A stretch of 34,028 nt of DNA from Bacillota bacterium (GTDB lineage: Bacteria > Bacillota > Limnochordia > DTU087): assembly GCA_012839845.1 (NCBI GenBank), contig DUMM01000046.1, forward strand, positions 1 to 34,028, read 5' to 3'. Both the position numbers and the translations under genes were made by a program. The notes under the pieces were generated by a model, which was given only the letters and a program-made list of their open reading frames with translations, was not told the DNA's origin and did no database searches. Each line of letters begins with the position of its first letter. Position 1 is the first letter of the stretch. Positions 9,341 to 19,879 of this stretch are shown here, in pieces.

Positions 9341-9408
9341 GCTATCACTCCTTCGCTTCCTGCTCTTGCTTCTATTCCCTGGGAAAATCCACTTTTCCTG
9401 CCGCCGGT

Positions 9409-10251
9409 CTACATCCCTCTAAAACCTTCCCCCAATACTTCCCGCACATCGCTGATTACCAAGAAAGCCTTGGGATCGATTTCCCGTACCAGGTCCTTGA
9501 CAGCGCTTACCTCTCGGCGGCTGACGATGACCATCAGTACCTGCCGATCGCTTCTCGTAAACATGCCGATCCCCCTAAGAGCCGTCACTCCCCGCTCCAA
9601 CCGGTACATGATCTCCCGGGCGATCTCCTCTGGATAATCTGAAATGATAAACGCCGCTTTATTGTAACCTGTTCCTTCTTGGACCAAATCTATGGCTCTA
9701 GAGGAAACCGCTAGGGCGAGAAAGGCATACAGCCCCAGCTCCGGGCCGAAGACCAAACCGGCCAAGGCGATTATACAGGCATCAATGATCAGCACCGCCT
9801 GCCCCAGCCGTATATGAGTGAAGTGGTTAATCAGCAGCGCAGCTAGATCCGTCCCCCCAGTGGAGCCCTGAAACCGCATGGTGATGCCGATGCCGATTCC
9901 CACCAAAGCACCGCCGTAGATGGCGGCCAGCAGGGGATCAGAGGTAACGGGACCGGTGACCGCTGACAAAAGGTCGATGAGCAAAGACAAAGAGATGGCA
10001 CCGTAAACGCTCTTCACCCCAAATTTAGGCCCCAGCAAAAAAGTCACAGATAAAAACAGCGGAATATTGAGGGACAGCATGACCACACCAACCGGCCATC
10101 CCCACAGATAGTGAAACACAGTGCCTATACCGCTGACGCCGCCAGCGGCGATTTTATTGGGGATCAGAAACCAGTTGTATCCGAGGGCAGTCAGGACCAC
10201 ACCAATGGTAATCATAATGTACTCATATCCTATCCGCTGCCACCGGGACAT
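9409..10251 (-). CDS. YitT family membrane protein (DUF161 plus DUF2179)
   Basis: ORF extends to 10386, but the likely start is ATG 10251 (MSRWQRIGYEYIMITIGVVLTALGYNWFLIPNKIAAGGVSGIG), which avoids overlap with the upstream gene; GFQGSTGGTDLAALL-type motif and C-terminal DUF2179 region. Confidence 0.92.
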   Translation of the reverse strand: MSRWQRIGYEYIMITIGVVLTALGYNWFLIPNKIAAGGVSGIGTVFHYLWGWPVGVVMLSLNIPLFLSVTFLLGPKFGVKSVYGAISLSLLIDLLSAVTGPVTSDPLLAAIYGGALVGIGIGITMRFQGSTGGTDLAALLINHFTHIRLGQAVLIIDACIIALAGLVFGPELGLYAFLALAVSSRAIDLVQEGTGYNKAAFIISDYPEEIAREIMYRLERGVTALRGIGMFTRSDRQVLMVIVSRREVSAVKDLVREIDPKAFLVISDVREVLGEGFRGM

Positions 10252-10259
10252 TCCTTCAC

Positions 10260-11051
10260 CTACTTCCCCTGCCAATTCCTCCCGCACCGGCGCAGACATT
10301 TCCGCCTGAGAACCTGCCGCACAAACCTGGGCAGGGCCAGCATTCTTCCAGCCCGCCGGGGTTGGATAAGGAGACGGAAAAGCCACTCCAGGCCTAAATC
10401 TCCCATCCAGGCGGGTGCCCGCTTGACCCGTCCTGCCCAGACGTCAAAACTGCCTCCCACACCTACCGCAACGGGAACCCCCAATTCCCTCTGATGCTGT
10501 GCCAGCCACAGCTCCTGCCTGGGGGCTCCCAAGGCCACCAGCAGAATATCCGGCGCGGCTTCCTTAATGTCCTCCAGGATGTCCTCTTCCTCCTCGGGGG
10601 TGAAGTAACCGTGCCGGCACCCCGCCGTCACAAGACCGGGATATCGCCGGCGCAGCCGCTCCACCGCCGCTTCCGCCACACCGGGCTCTGCACCTAGAAA
10701 ATACACAGTAAGCCCCGCCTCGGCTGCCCACCTAACCAGCTCCTCCCCGATTTCCACACCGGGCAGCCGTTCAAGCTCAACACCTGCCAGGGTCCGGGCC
10801 GCCCATACAACACCGGCTCCATCTGCGACCAGAATGTCTGCCTTGCGCAAAGCAGCCGCCACCATTGGGTCATCGCCCGCCCTGACCACAAGTTCGGCAT
10901 TGGCTGTCACCAGCCACGTAGCAAGGCCCGCTTCTACCCGTTCCCGTAAGAGCTGCAGCAGCTCACTGCGGGTCAATCGATGAATAGGAACCCCGAGGAT
11001 GTCTACAATGCCACCGTGTTTTTCGCCGACGGAAAGAAACGTGTCCTTCAT
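10260..11051 (-). CDS. WecB/TagA/CpsF family glycosyltransferase
   Basis: 263 aa; VTANAELVVRAGDDPMVAAALRKADILVADGAGVVWAAR...VYFLGAEPGVAEAAVERLRRRYPGL...LLVALGAPRQELWLAQHQRELGVPVAVGVGGSFDVWAGRVKRAPAWMGDLGLEWLFRLLIQPRR. Confidence 0.96.
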   Translation of the reverse strand: MKDTFLSVGEKHGGIVDILGVPIHRLTRSELLQLLRERVEAGLATWLVTANAELVVRAGDDPMVAAALRKADILVADGAGVVWAARTLAGVELERLPGVEIGEELVRWAAEAGLTVYFLGAEPGVAEAAVERLRRRYPGLVTAGCRHGYFTPEEEEDILEDIKEAAPDILLVALGAPRQELWLAQHQRELGVPVAVGVGGSFDVWAGRVKRAPAWMGDLGLEWLFRLLIQPRRAGRMLALPRFVRQVLRRKCLRRCGRNWQGK

Positions 11052-12220
11052 AGTCTAACACCAGCCGCAGCCAGCTCCTCCCTCAGGCGGCGGTTAGCTT
11101 CCGCTACCCGAACTGCCATTTCTCCGACCTTTTGGTGGATTTTCGCAGTCAAGGCTTCCCTCTCTGCCTTGAGCCAATGCAGTCTAGCTAAGAGTTCCTG
11201 ACTGTCTATGCTCCTGCTCTTATCCCGCGGCAGGTAAAAAACTGCATCCTGCAGGTCCAGCTCCAGTAAGAAGTTCTCAACTTTGGGATCGTAGGCCAAC
11301 CCCAGCATCGGCCGCCTGTGCACTGCGGCAAAGATCAGGGCATGAAGCCGCATGCCCAAGCAGTAATCAGCTTCGCCAAAGAGTTTGAGGGCTTCCTGCA
11401 CCCTCAAAGGCCTGGGCCAAAGAAAAGCCCTTTCCCGCATCAAATCTGCACACTGCAGGCAGACTACGCGGTCCGCATCGAATTGGAACGGTACGAACAC
11501 CACCTGCCAGCCCTCCCGGCTGAGCTGATCCAGGGCTTCGGCAACCGCGGACAGACAGCCACTGACAAGCGGCCACGGACGTAGGGAAACCAAGAGCACC
11601 GGTCCCTCCTGCGGGAACTCACTGCCGAAGGTGCGGCGGAGCAAGAACCGCGACCCCCCGACTGACGGAGCTTGGTCAGGAGAGGGGTTCCACAGCGCGA
11701 CCGCGGGATCAGCTGCCAGGTACAGCTGCTCTTCATCGAAACCCCACTCCACCAGCTGCCTATAGGCCTCCCGCTCCCGGACAATTATCAGCCGGCAAAG
11801 TTTCAGAACTCTGCGGGTGAGAAGCGAGTTCAACTTGGACCCAAAGGGCCCGATTCCCTGCCCGTAGATCACCACCGGCAGGCGAAATGCCCTAGCGAGG
11901 ATGACCATCAAGAGATAGTAGTACAGCGAGCGGGTGCTGGTAACATCCTGAAAGAGGGTTCCCCCTCCGCTGATAAACACCATCCCCTGCCGCAGCGCTG
12001 TCCACAGGCCTTTGATATCAAAGCGGGAGACGGCCTCCGCACCGTGTTCTTCCGCTGTACTTGCGGGATTGCCGGAGATGACAATGCAGCGGGAGCCGGG
12101 AGCAAGATTTCCCAACTGGTGAAGAATGGCGGCTAAAACCGCCTCATCTCCCAGATTGTCAAAGCCGTAGTAACCGGAAATCACAAAAACTACCTCTGAT
12201 CTTCTTCCCACTGGCAACAC
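11048..12220 (-). CDS. csaB: Polysaccharide pyruvyl transferase CsaB
   Basis: 390 aa; ISGYYGFDNLGDEAVLAAILHQL...FISGGGTLFQDVTSTRSLYYYLLMVILARAFRLPVVIYGQGIGPF...CLGMRLHALIFAAVHRRPMLGLAYDPKVENFL; 4-nt overlap with the downstream TagA-type gene. Confidence 0.95.
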   Translation of the reverse strand: MLPVGRRSEVVFVISGYYGFDNLGDEAVLAAILHQLGNLAPGSRCIVISGNPASTAEEHGAEAVSRFDIKGLWTALRQGMVFISGGGTLFQDVTSTRSLYYYLLMVILARAFRLPVVIYGQGIGPFGSKLNSLLTRRVLKLCRLIIVREREAYRQLVEWGFDEEQLYLAADPAVALWNPSPDQAPSVGGSRFLLRRTFGSEFPQEGPVLLVSLRPWPLVSGCLSAVAEALDQLSREGWQVVFVPFQFDADRVVCLQCADLMRERAFLWPRPLRVQEALKLFGEADYCLGMRLHALIFAAVHRRPMLGLAYDPKVENFLLELDLQDAVFYLPRDKSRSIDSQELLARLHWLKAEREALTAKIHQKVGEMAVRVAEANRRLREELAAAGVRL

Positions 12221-12240
12221 CCCGCACCCCGCCGCACGCC

Positions 12241-14025
12241 CTACTTATCCGCCAAGTCCGGCCTCTTTCGGCCCAGCACCGAAAGGACCGCATAAAGAAG
12301 TGCGCCTCCCATACCGGCTCCCAATATCAGTCCCCAGAAAGAACGGGAGATAGAACCTGCCAGGGGTGAGTGAACATGGGCAAAGGTATTAAGCAGTGAA
12401 ATCTGGCCGATGGTTCCGGGTACAATGCACGCAAGCCCCAGCCGTTCTTCCCCCCAAATATACAACCCAAAGCCTAGAATGAGTAGGGGATGGCCGATGA
12501 GAAACTCTTTGGTTCTCGGCCGGTAGACGAAAGCCCGCTCCAAGAACACTCGCACCCTCATTTCCAGCTCCGGCACTGGGATAACAAAATTCCCTGTCCG
12601 GCCCACATAAATGACAACTGCACCCAGGACAGCTGCCGCAAGCACCACTCTTGCCCATACAGGTATCTCCCGCCACCGCTGTCTCACAGCCATAGGCTTG
12701 CCCAACGCCCGAGCAAAGCCCACCGCCCCAACGGCCGCACCCAAGACCGGCAGAATGGACATGGCCTTGACTCCCCTAAATTCGGCGATCTTCAGCATGA
12801 AGCGGAAATCCCCCAGGGCGGCCACCATCACTCCAGCGCCAACTGCCGCCAGTAAAGTAGAAACGAGAAACTGGCGCAGGCTCCATCCCACGACCTGCGC
12901 TCGAGACAGGCCGGTAAGTGCGGTGCCGCCGGCCAATCCGACCTTCATCCCCCTATCCTGCGGAGGGTTTTTCTGCGGCGGTACTGCCCAGCGCTGGGGA
13001 ATCACCGCCAGGAGGGGAAAGGTAACGGCGGCTGACAAGGCCAATGCCTGCCTGGCCAGTATTTGATCAACAAGGAAGTATAGAACCACGACGCCGACGG
13101 ACAGCGCCGCCGCTCCCAGCCGGCAAAGCAGCCTTAACCGACTGTCCAAGAAATCTACCAGCACCTCACCCAGCCACAGGACCGCCCCCGCCCAGGCTGC
13201 CAGAGCCCAAACGAAGTACATCCAATGGCTCTGCCAAGGGGGAAGGTAAGGAGCAGGTCCTCGGGAATAGCCCAAGGCCGCCAGAGCAGAGCTGAGAGTC
13301 TCCACCAAGCTGCCGCCGGCGTGGGGGTCCCCAGGCCACAGCCGCACATAAAGCAGGCGATAAGACCGCTCTTTGACAGCTCTAAGGAACCTGGCTGCAG
13401 CGCTTTCAACATCATAGCGGGTTAACTCCTTGGGATAGATGGTGTGGACCCTAACCACGTGGAGAGGAACTGAACTTGCCAGCTCCCTTTCGCCCCGCTG
13501 GCCGGAGAACTCCTGGAGCCCAAAGCGCAGGTCAGCAATTTTCAGAAGGGATGCCAGTTGGGCCACCTCGTAGGGATACCCGGCTACCTGTTCTCCTCCG
13601 AACAGAATCACTTTTGGCTCCACCGCAGACACCAAGGCGGCCGTCTCTTCTACGCTGAAGGTCTTTGAAGATCCGCTTTCACCGGCCTGCCTGCGGTTGG
13701 TTATATCGTGGGACTCATCGCCTTTTCCCACCTTGAGGAGCACCCGGTAACCCCTTTCCCTGAGGGCCTCCGCCATTTCCCCCACTTCCGGGAGCGTCCG
13801 TTCTCCATCAGGATCAGCTGTTACCACGATACTCTCCACATCCCAAGGCTCAATGAACTCCAAAGCGTCAGCAAGGCCTTTACAGCCGGATCCTGCCAGC
13901 AGGTCATCCAAGTCCAGCGCCAGCTCTACCGTCTTAAACTCCCTTTCCAACAGCAGCCGCTGGGCCCCCACCCCGACGCCGGCCGCAAGCCCCAGGAAAA
14001 GCAGTACTGCGATCAATTTCCGCAC
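12241..14025 (-). CDS. DUF5693-type multi-TM envelope protein
   Basis: 594 aa; N-terminal signal/TM, extracytoplasmic region (VELALDLDDLLAGSGCKGLADALEFIEPWDVESIVV), multiple C-terminal TM helices; immediately upstream of csaB, a recurrent arrangement in Bacillota. Confidence 0.75.
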   Translation of the reverse strand: MRKLIAVLLFLGLAAGVGVGAQRLLLEREFKTVELALDLDDLLAGSGCKGLADALEFIEPWDVESIVVTADPDGERTLPEVGEMAEALRERGYRVLLKVGKGDESHDITNRRQAGESGSSKTFSVEETAALVSAVEPKVILFGGEQVAGYPYEVAQLASLLKIADLRFGLQEFSGQRGERELASSVPLHVVRVHTIYPKELTRYDVESAAARFLRAVKERSYRLLYVRLWPGDPHAGGSLVETLSSALAALGYSRGPAPYLPPWQSHWMYFVWALAAWAGAVLWLGEVLVDFLDSRLRLLCRLGAAALSVGVVVLYFLVDQILARQALALSAAVTFPLLAVIPQRWAVPPQKNPPQDRGMKVGLAGGTALTGLSRAQVVGWSLRQFLVSTLLAAVGAGVMVAALGDFRFMLKIAEFRGVKAMSILPVLGAAVGAVGFARALGKPMAVRQRWREIPVWARVVLAAAVLGAVVIYVGRTGNFVIPVPELEMRVRVFLERAFVYRPRTKEFLIGHPLLILGFGLYIWGEERLGLACIVPGTIGQISLLNTFAHVHSPLAGSISRSFWGLILGAGMGGALLYAVLSVLGRKRPDLADK

Positions 14026-14049
14026 AACAACGGCCCTCCCAGCTCTCCC

Positions 14050-14745
14050 CTACTTCTCATAATGACCGAAGGCGTACAGCTGGCCCTCTGCCAACCTGAT
14101 CTCATCTACTACCAGTGGCACCGGCAGCCCTCCAAGGTCGATGATCAACGCCTTATCTTGCACCACGCTCTGCAGGAGAAATTGAGGGATCTGCAGCTGC
14201 TCCACCGTCAAGGCCTTGGGGATAAACACAATTCTGGTTCCATCCCGAATCTCAAAGACACCCTGCAGGTTTATCTCCAGCTCCTGACCCAGTAGGGCCA
14301 GCGTTCCCTGCAGGACAGTTCCATCGGGCTTCAAGCGAATTCTAAACCTCTTGCTTGGGTCGACCTTTTCCCAGAAATAGTCGTTGATGCCTTCTTCCGT
14401 GAAGAGGACAGTAAGGCGCAGATCCGCCGCGTTCTCCAAAAGGAGCTCGCCCCTGCGATACAGTGCTCCGGGATCCAACCGCACTTCCCGCCCCTGCACT
14501 ATGAAAGCCCCAATTGGGAGATCATCGATGAAGAAGTCCCTGGCTTCGATATAGACCGAGTGGAAACGACCCAGCAAGCTGGCTGCCGCTGGCCAAGCCT
14601 CAATATCCACCTTGAGGTACTCCACCCCAGACAGCCTCTCTTCCAGGGCCTCTTCCACTCTGCTCTCCAGCACCGGGGGAAGCAGGAATTGGGATAAAAC
14701 CGCAACCAGCAAAGCAATGACCACTGCCCAGACAATTTCCCGCAA
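14050..14745 (-). CDS. DUF2993 (LmeA-like) family protein
   Basis: 231 aa; N-terminal TM, then VEEALEERLSGVEYLKVDIEAWPAAASLLGRFHSVYIEARDFFIDDLPIGAFIVQGREVRLDPGALYRRGELLL. Confidence 0.75.
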   Translation of the reverse strand: MREIVWAVVIALLVAVLSQFLLPPVLESRVEEALEERLSGVEYLKVDIEAWPAAASLLGRFHSVYIEARDFFIDDLPIGAFIVQGREVRLDPGALYRRGELLLENAADLRLTVLFTEEGINDYFWEKVDPSKRFRIRLKPDGTVLQGTLALLGQELEINLQGVFEIRDGTRIVFIPKALTVEQLQIPQFLLQSVVQDKALIIDLGGLPVPLVVDEIRLAEGQLYAFGHYEK

Positions 14746-14817
14746 TTCCTAGACCTCCTCCCGGAACATGGAAGCTTCGCCATACCCGCGGCTTATCAAT
14801 CTGTCTCTATATCCTCT

Positions 14818-15967
14818 CTATTTGGCCTGCCGTCCATCTTGCATTGAATTGAGCCGCTGAGCATTCCAGCGCAGATAAGCGTGGATGAAAGGATCAATTT
14901 CTCCATCCATCACGGCTTGGACATTGCCGGTTTCGTGTTCAGTTCGATGGTCCTTGACCATGGTATACGGACAAAACACATAGGAGCGGATCTGGCTTCC
15001 CCAGGCGATTTCGCTTTGTTCTCCCCTCAGTTCGGCCAGCTTCGCCGCCTGCTCAGCCCGCTTCTTCTCCAGGAGGCGGGCTTTCAAAAGCTGCATGGCC
15101 CGTTCCCGGTTGGCGTGCTGGGACCGCTCCCCTTGACACTGCACCACTATGCCGGTGGGCAGGTGGGTGATGCGGACAGCAGATTCCGTCTTGTTGACAT
15201 GCTGCCCGCCGGCACCGCTGGATCGATAGGTATCGATCCGCAGCTCATTGGGGTCGATTTCAATATCATCGTCTTCCTGTACCTCAGGGATCACATCTAC
15301 TGAAGCAAAGGATGTGTGCCTCCGCCCCGAGGCATCAAAGGGGGATATTCTCACCAAGCGGTGAACGCCCTTTTCCGCCCGGAGGTTGCCGTAGGCATTC
15401 TCACCCTTGATCAGCAAAGTCGCGCTCTTAATGCCGGCTTCCTCTCCCGGCAGCAAATCGATGATATCCGTTTGGAACCCCCTGCTTTCCGCCCAGCGGG
15501 TGTACATCCGAAGCAGCATCTGGGCCCAGTCCTGGGCTTCTGTACCCCCAGCACCCGCATGGATAGATAGATACGCATTGGCCTTGTCGTGGGGATCGCT
15601 CATCAGCGTATTAAGCTCCAGCTCATCCAGCTGGCTTGCCACCTGGTCTAGTCCTTCCTTAACCTCGGCAATGGCGGCTTCATCTTTCTCTTCCCTGCCC
15701 AGTTCCAGCAGCACTGCCAGATCTTCCAGCTTGCTGTTAAGCTCCTTCCACTGGATCAGGGGCCGCCTCACAGCGTTGAGCTTATCTATAACCTTCTGGG
15801 CTGACTCTGGGTCATCCCAAAAACCTGGCTGCGCCATAACAGCCTCGTATTCGCTGACCTGTTTTTCCCGGTTAGCTACGTCAAAGATAATCCCTCATCT
15901 CAGCTGCTTTGGCCTGCAGCTCATCTAACCGCTGTTCGATCTCCGGCAACTCCACTTCCCAAATCAA
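14818..15967 (-). CDS. prfB: Peptide chain release factor 2, expressed via programmed +1 frameshift at CTT-TGA-C (15886-15880)
   Basis: Main frame 14818-15837 has GGQ motif ([43 protein letters not shown]). Upstream 0-frame from TTG 15967 ([28 protein letters not shown]) ends AGG GAT TAT CTT TGA C; +1 continuation is [31 protein letters not shown]. Confidence 0.95.
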
Positions 15968-16009
15968 CTACAGCACTCCTTCCTCGCTTCCCAGCAGCAC
16001 TTCCCGTCT

Positions 16010-18523
16010 CTACCGGCCGCAGCACCGCTTGTACTTTTTTCCGCTTCCGCAGGGACACGGTTCATTGCGGCCCACCTTTCTCTCCCGGCGAACCGGAACC
16101 CGCTTTTGCGCAGCGCCGTCGCCGTTCCGGTTGGTAACGGCCTGACGCAGGCGGTCCTGCTGCCTGCTCTGTTCTTCTGTGACCAGCCTCACCCGGAACA
16201 GGAGCTGAATCACATCGTGCTGCATCTCCTGGAGCATAGCCTGGAACATCTCATAGGCCTCGAACTTGTACTCCATCAGCGGGTCCCGCTGACCGTAGGC
16301 CCGCAGGCCGATGCCCTCCCGCAGGTCATCCATGGACCTCAAGTGCTCCATCCACTTGCTGTCCATGACCCGCAGCAAGATGAGACGTTCGAGCTCCCGC
16401 ATTTGCTCCTTCCCTATGAGCTGCTCCCTTTCCTCGTAAGCAGCAAGTACTTGGGTGACCAGAAGCTGCCGCAGTTCCTCCCGGGTCTTGCCAGTCAATT
16501 CCTCCGGCGATACCTTCACCGCCTGGTTGGTGAGTTCGCTCATCCGCTGGCTGAGGCCGGCTAGGTCCCAATCTTCCTGCGGGAGCTTTTCATCGGCATA
16601 CAGTTCGAGGGCGAAGTCCACCTGCCGCCTCAGCATATCCAAGATATTGTCCCGCAAATCGCCCCGTTCCAGCACTTTCCGCCGCTGGCTGTAGATAGTC
16701 TCTCGCTGCTGGTTTATGACATTGTCGTACTCCAGGACCTGTTTGCGGATGTCAAAATGGTAGGCCTCCAGGCGCTTTTGAGCATTCTCGATGGCCTTGC
16801 TGATTTGGGGATGTTCAATAGCTTCGTTTTCATCCCAGCCCAATCGATCCATGATGGCCGACACCCGCTCAGAACCGAACAGCCGCATCAGGTCATCCTC
16901 TAAAGAGACGTAGAACCGGGAGGAACCCGGATCACCTTGCCGACCCGCCCGGCCCCGCAGCTGGTTGTCGATACGCCGGCTTTCGTGGCGTTCTGTCCCA
17001 ATGATGTGAAGTCCTCCCAGCGCGGCTACGCCTTCGCCCAGAACGATGTCGGTACCTCGTCCGGCCATGTTGGTGGCAATGGTCACTGCTCCCTTCTGAC
17101 CGGCCTGCTTAATGATCTCCGCTTCCTTCTCATGGTACTTGGCATTGAGAACCGAATGGGGGATGCCCCGCTGCTGCAGCATTCTGCTCAGCATCTCTGA
17201 TTTTTCAATGGAAATTGTCCCCACCAAAACCGGCCGCCCCTGGGCATGGAGCCGGCAGATCTCCTCCACCACCGCGTCGAACTTGGCTTTTTCAGTCCGG
17301 TACACCGCGTCGGGATAATCGATGCGGATCATGGGCTTATGGGTGGGAATCACCACCACATCCATCCCGTATATCTTCAGGAATTCCTCTTCCTCTGTCT
17401 TAGCGGTACCTGTCATACCCGCCAGCTTCTCATACATTCGGAAATAGTTCTGGAAGGTGATGGTAGCCAGAGTCTGGCTTTCCCGTTCGATTTTTACACC
17501 TTCCTTGGCTTCAATGGCCTGATGGAGGCCATCGCTGTACCGGCGCCCGAACATCAAGCGCCCGGTGAATTCATCGACGATGATCACCTGACCGTCTTTG
17601 ACGATATAGTCCCGATCCCGCTTGAAGAGGGTGGCCGCTTTGAGGGCCTGGATAACATAGTGGTTCAGCTGAAAGTGCCTGTCATCAAAGAGATTATCGA
17701 TCCCCAGCAGCTCCTCAACCCTGGCTACTCCCGCTTCTGTCAGCGCCACGGTCCTGGCCTTTTCATCGACGGTGTAGTGGACATCCCGCTTTAGCTGCGG
17801 CACCAGTCTGGCAAACCTATAGTACTCCTCCGGTGCATCCTCCGACGGTCCGGAAATAATCAGCGGTGTTCTCGCCTCATCTATGAGGATGCTGTCTACC
17901 TCATCGACAATGGCATAATGGAGCTCCCGCTGCACCATCTGCTCGGGATAAAGGACCATGTTGTCCCGGAGGTAGTCAAATCCGAACTCATTGTTGGTTC
18001 CGTATGTGATGTCGGCGTTATATGCCCGGCGCCGCTCATCGAAATCCAGGCCGTGGACAATGACCCCAACCGTTAACCCCAAGAAGCGGTAAATCTCCCC
18101 CATCCACTCAGCATCTCGGCGGGCCAGGTAATCGTTCACTGTGACAATATGGACACCCTTGCCCGTCAAGGCATTGAGATAAGCGGGGAGAGTGGCCACC
18201 AAAGTCTTTCCTTCACCGGTCTTCATTTCAGCAATGCGGCCTTCGTGGAGCACAATACCTCCCATGAGCTGCACATCGAAATGGCGCATGCCTATGGTCC
18301 GACGGGCGGCTTCCCTGACAACTGCGAAAGCCTCGGGCAGTATATCGTTTAGGGCGGCGCCCCTGGCCAGGCGCTCCTTGAATTCTCCAGTCTTTGCCTG
18401 CAGCTCAGCATCGGAAAGGGCTTGAATCTCAGGTTCCAACCCGTTGATAATCTCCACATGCCCCTGCAGGCGCTTTAGTTCCTTGGCGTTGGTATCAAAC
18501 AGTTTCCGCAGCAAAGCCAGCAT
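16010..18523 (-). CDS. secA: Preprotein translocase ATPase SecA
   Basis: 837 aa; [64 protein letters not shown]-terminal SEC-C zinc motif [20 protein letters not shown]. Confidence 0.99.
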   Translation of the reverse strand: MLALLRKLFDTNAKELKRLQGHVEIINGLEPEIQALSDAELQAKTGEFKERLARGAALNDILPEAFAVVREAARRTIGMRHFDVQLMGGIVLHEGRIAEMKTGEGKTLVATLPAYLNALTGKGVHIVTVNDYLARRDAEWMGEIYRFLGLTVGVIVHGLDFDERRRAYNADITYGTNNEFGFDYLRDNMVLYPEQMVQRELHYAIVDEVDSILIDEARTPLIISGPSEDAPEEYYRFARLVPQLKRDVHYTVDEKARTVALTEAGVARVEELLGIDNLFDDRHFQLNHYVIQALKAATLFKRDRDYIVKDGQVIIVDEFTGRLMFGRRYSDGLHQAIEAKEGVKIERESQTLATITFQNYFRMYEKLAGMTGTAKTEEEEFLKIYGMDVVVIPTHKPMIRIDYPDAVYRTEKAKFDAVVEEICRLHAQGRPVLVGTISIEKSEMLSRMLQQRGIPHSVLNAKYHEKEAEIIKQAGQKGAVTIATNMAGRGTDIVLGEGVAALGGLHIIGTERHESRRIDNQLRGRAGRQGDPGSSRFYVSLEDDLMRLFGSERVSAIMDRLGWDENEAIEHPQISKAIENAQKRLEAYHFDIRKQVLEYDNVINQQRETIYSQRRKVLERGDLRDNILDMLRRQVDFALELYADEKLPQEDWDLAGLSQRMSELTNQAVKVSPEELTGKTREELRQLLVTQVLAAYEEREQLIGKEQMRELERLILLRVMDSKWMEHLRSMDDLREGIGLRAYGQRDPLMEYKFEAYEMFQAMLQEMQHDVIQLLFRVRLVTEEQSRQQDRLRQAVTNRNGDGAAQKRVPVRRERKVGRNEPCPCGSGKKYKRCCGR

Positions 18524-18650
18524 CGCGGCTCATCCTTTCTGGTCAGCCCAGACCATTTCCCAGGGGTAGTTTATCAAATTTAACTATACCATATCTCTCA
18601 CCTGCGTGAAAACGCGGACAACCTAGAAAACAACTCCCTCTAGACGCGGA

Positions 18651-18674
18651 AAGTGGGCAGAAGCCTGCCCACTT
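18651..18674 (-). terminator. Hairpin / probable terminator downstream of hpf
   Basis: AAGTGGGCAG-AAGC-CTGCCCACTT perfect 10-bp stem, 4-nt loop, 25 nt after the hpf stop; no strong T run. Confidence 0.6.
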
Positions 18675-18698
18675 AAGACTTCGGTTTACTTGCGGAAT

Positions 18699-19274
18699 TC
18701 AGAACTCCGGCTCAATTAGTCCGTAATCGCCGCTGCGCCGTCGGTAGACAACATTGACCTGGCCGGTTTCTCCATTGCCGAAGACGAAGAAATCGTGACC
18801 CAACAGCTCCATTTGCAGCACGGCTTCTTCCACTGTCATGGGCTTGACGGGGAAGCGTTTGGTCTTCACAATTCGAGGCGGAGTGACTTCATCCTTGCGG
18901 TTTTCCAAATCTTCCGCGGAGTTGCTGCCGACAACCTCCCGCAGGCCGGGTCCCTGCTGGCGCCTGAGAATGCGGGTCTTGTGCTTCCGAATCTGCCTTT
19001 CGATCTTGTCAATAGCCTCATCCAGCGAGGCATACATATCATCTGTGGTGCCCACACCCCTCACCAACAGACCGCCCACCTGGAGAGTAATTTCCGCTAT
19101 CTGCCTATCCCGCTCGAGTTTGAACACTACTTCAGCTGAGGGGACGCGGCGGCCGTCAAAGAACTTCGCAGCTTTCTGAACCTTCTTCTCCGCATATTCC
19201 CGCAGTGCCTGAGTAACATCCACGTCCTTGCCCTTCACTACTACCGGGATTGCTTCAACAGCCACTCTCACCAA
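18699..19274 (-). CDS. hpf: Long-form ribosome hibernation promoting factor (start may be a GTG 9 nt inside, 19265)
   Basis: 191 aa; VVKGKDVDVTQALREYAEKKVQKAAKFFDG...DDMYASLDEAIDKIERQIRKHKTRI plus C-terminal PMTVEEAVLQMELLGHDFFVFGNGETGQVNVVYRRRSGDYGLIEPE; upstream of secA. Confidence 0.96.
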   Translation of the reverse strand: MVRVAVEAIPVVVKGKDVDVTQALREYAEKKVQKAAKFFDGRRVPSAEVVFKLERDRQIAEITLQVGGLLVRGVGTTDDMYASLDEAIDKIERQIRKHKTRILRRQQGPGLREVVGSNSAEDLENRKDEVTPPRIVKTKRFPVKPMTVEEAVLQMELLGHDFFVFGNGETGQVNVVYRRRSGDYGLIEPEF

Positions 19275-19493
19275 CTCCTTTGAGCCTGAATTGCCCGACC
19301 TCTATCAGTATACTTCCTTGGGGTCCAACCGTATCCTGCAGGGACAGACATTATCGGGAAGGGCTCCTCTTTGGCTAATATGTACCCTGATTCTTGTCCC
19401 AATACACCACTTATCTGCGGATCTGGGACTATTTTACTGAAACGTTAATCGCACCGACATAGACCTGGCCGTTGATCAGCAAAGGGTGAAAAA

Positions 19494-19521
19494 ATACTCC
19501 GCGGGAAACCCCACGGAGTAT
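19494..19521 (-). terminator. Rho-independent terminator of csp gene
   Basis: Minus strand ATACTCCGTGGG-GTTT-CCCGCGGAGTAT followed by TTTTTT: 12-bp stem with one G-U type pair and a T run. Confidence 0.85.
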
Positions 19522-19552
19522 CTGCTCTCAGCTGTAATTTAACCTCGGGAAC

Positions 19553-19750
19553 TTACAACTTCACTACGTTAGCTGCTTGCGGGCCCCGTTCGCCTTCGAC
19601 GATGTCAAACTCGACTTCTTGCCCCTCTTCCAAGGTCTTGAAGCCTTCTTCCTGGATAGCGGAAAAGTGAACGAAAACGTCACCGCCATCTTCCCGTTCA
19701 ATGAAACCGTAGCCCTTTTCCGCGTTAAACCACTTGACTCTGCCTAGCAT
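19553..19750 (-). CDS. Cold shock domain protein (CspA/B family)
   Basis: 65 aa; [65 protein letters not shown] with RNP1/RNP2 motifs. Confidence 0.98.
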   Translation of the reverse strand: MLGRVKWFNAEKGYGFIEREDGGDVFVHFSAIQEEGFKTLEEGQEVEFDIVEGERGPQAANVVKL

Positions 19751-19779
19751 TAGTAAACATTCCTCCTAGAAATTTCTCC

Positions 19780-19863
19780 AACTCTTTAGGTGCGGCAACA
19801 AGACCGAGAACAAGGGGACTATAAGGGCCCGATGTTGCCTTGCTACAGCTATGCCTAAGAGTT
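19780..19863 (-). ncRNA. Structured 5' leader of the csp mRNA (cis-regulatory RNA candidate)
   Basis: Nested inverted repeats: AACTCTTAGG (19854-19863) with CCTAAAGAGTT (19780-19790, one bulge), and inside it GGCAACA/TGTTGCC (19794-19800/19833-19839). Confidence 0.5.
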
Positions 19864-19879
19864 TTTAACTTTCGAACTA

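Noticed and set aside
10252-10386. N-terminal extension of the YitT ORF
   Set aside because: Overlaps 127 nt of the upstream glycosyltransferase; the internal ATG at 10251 fits YitT N-termini and has a GGTGAAGG-like SD.
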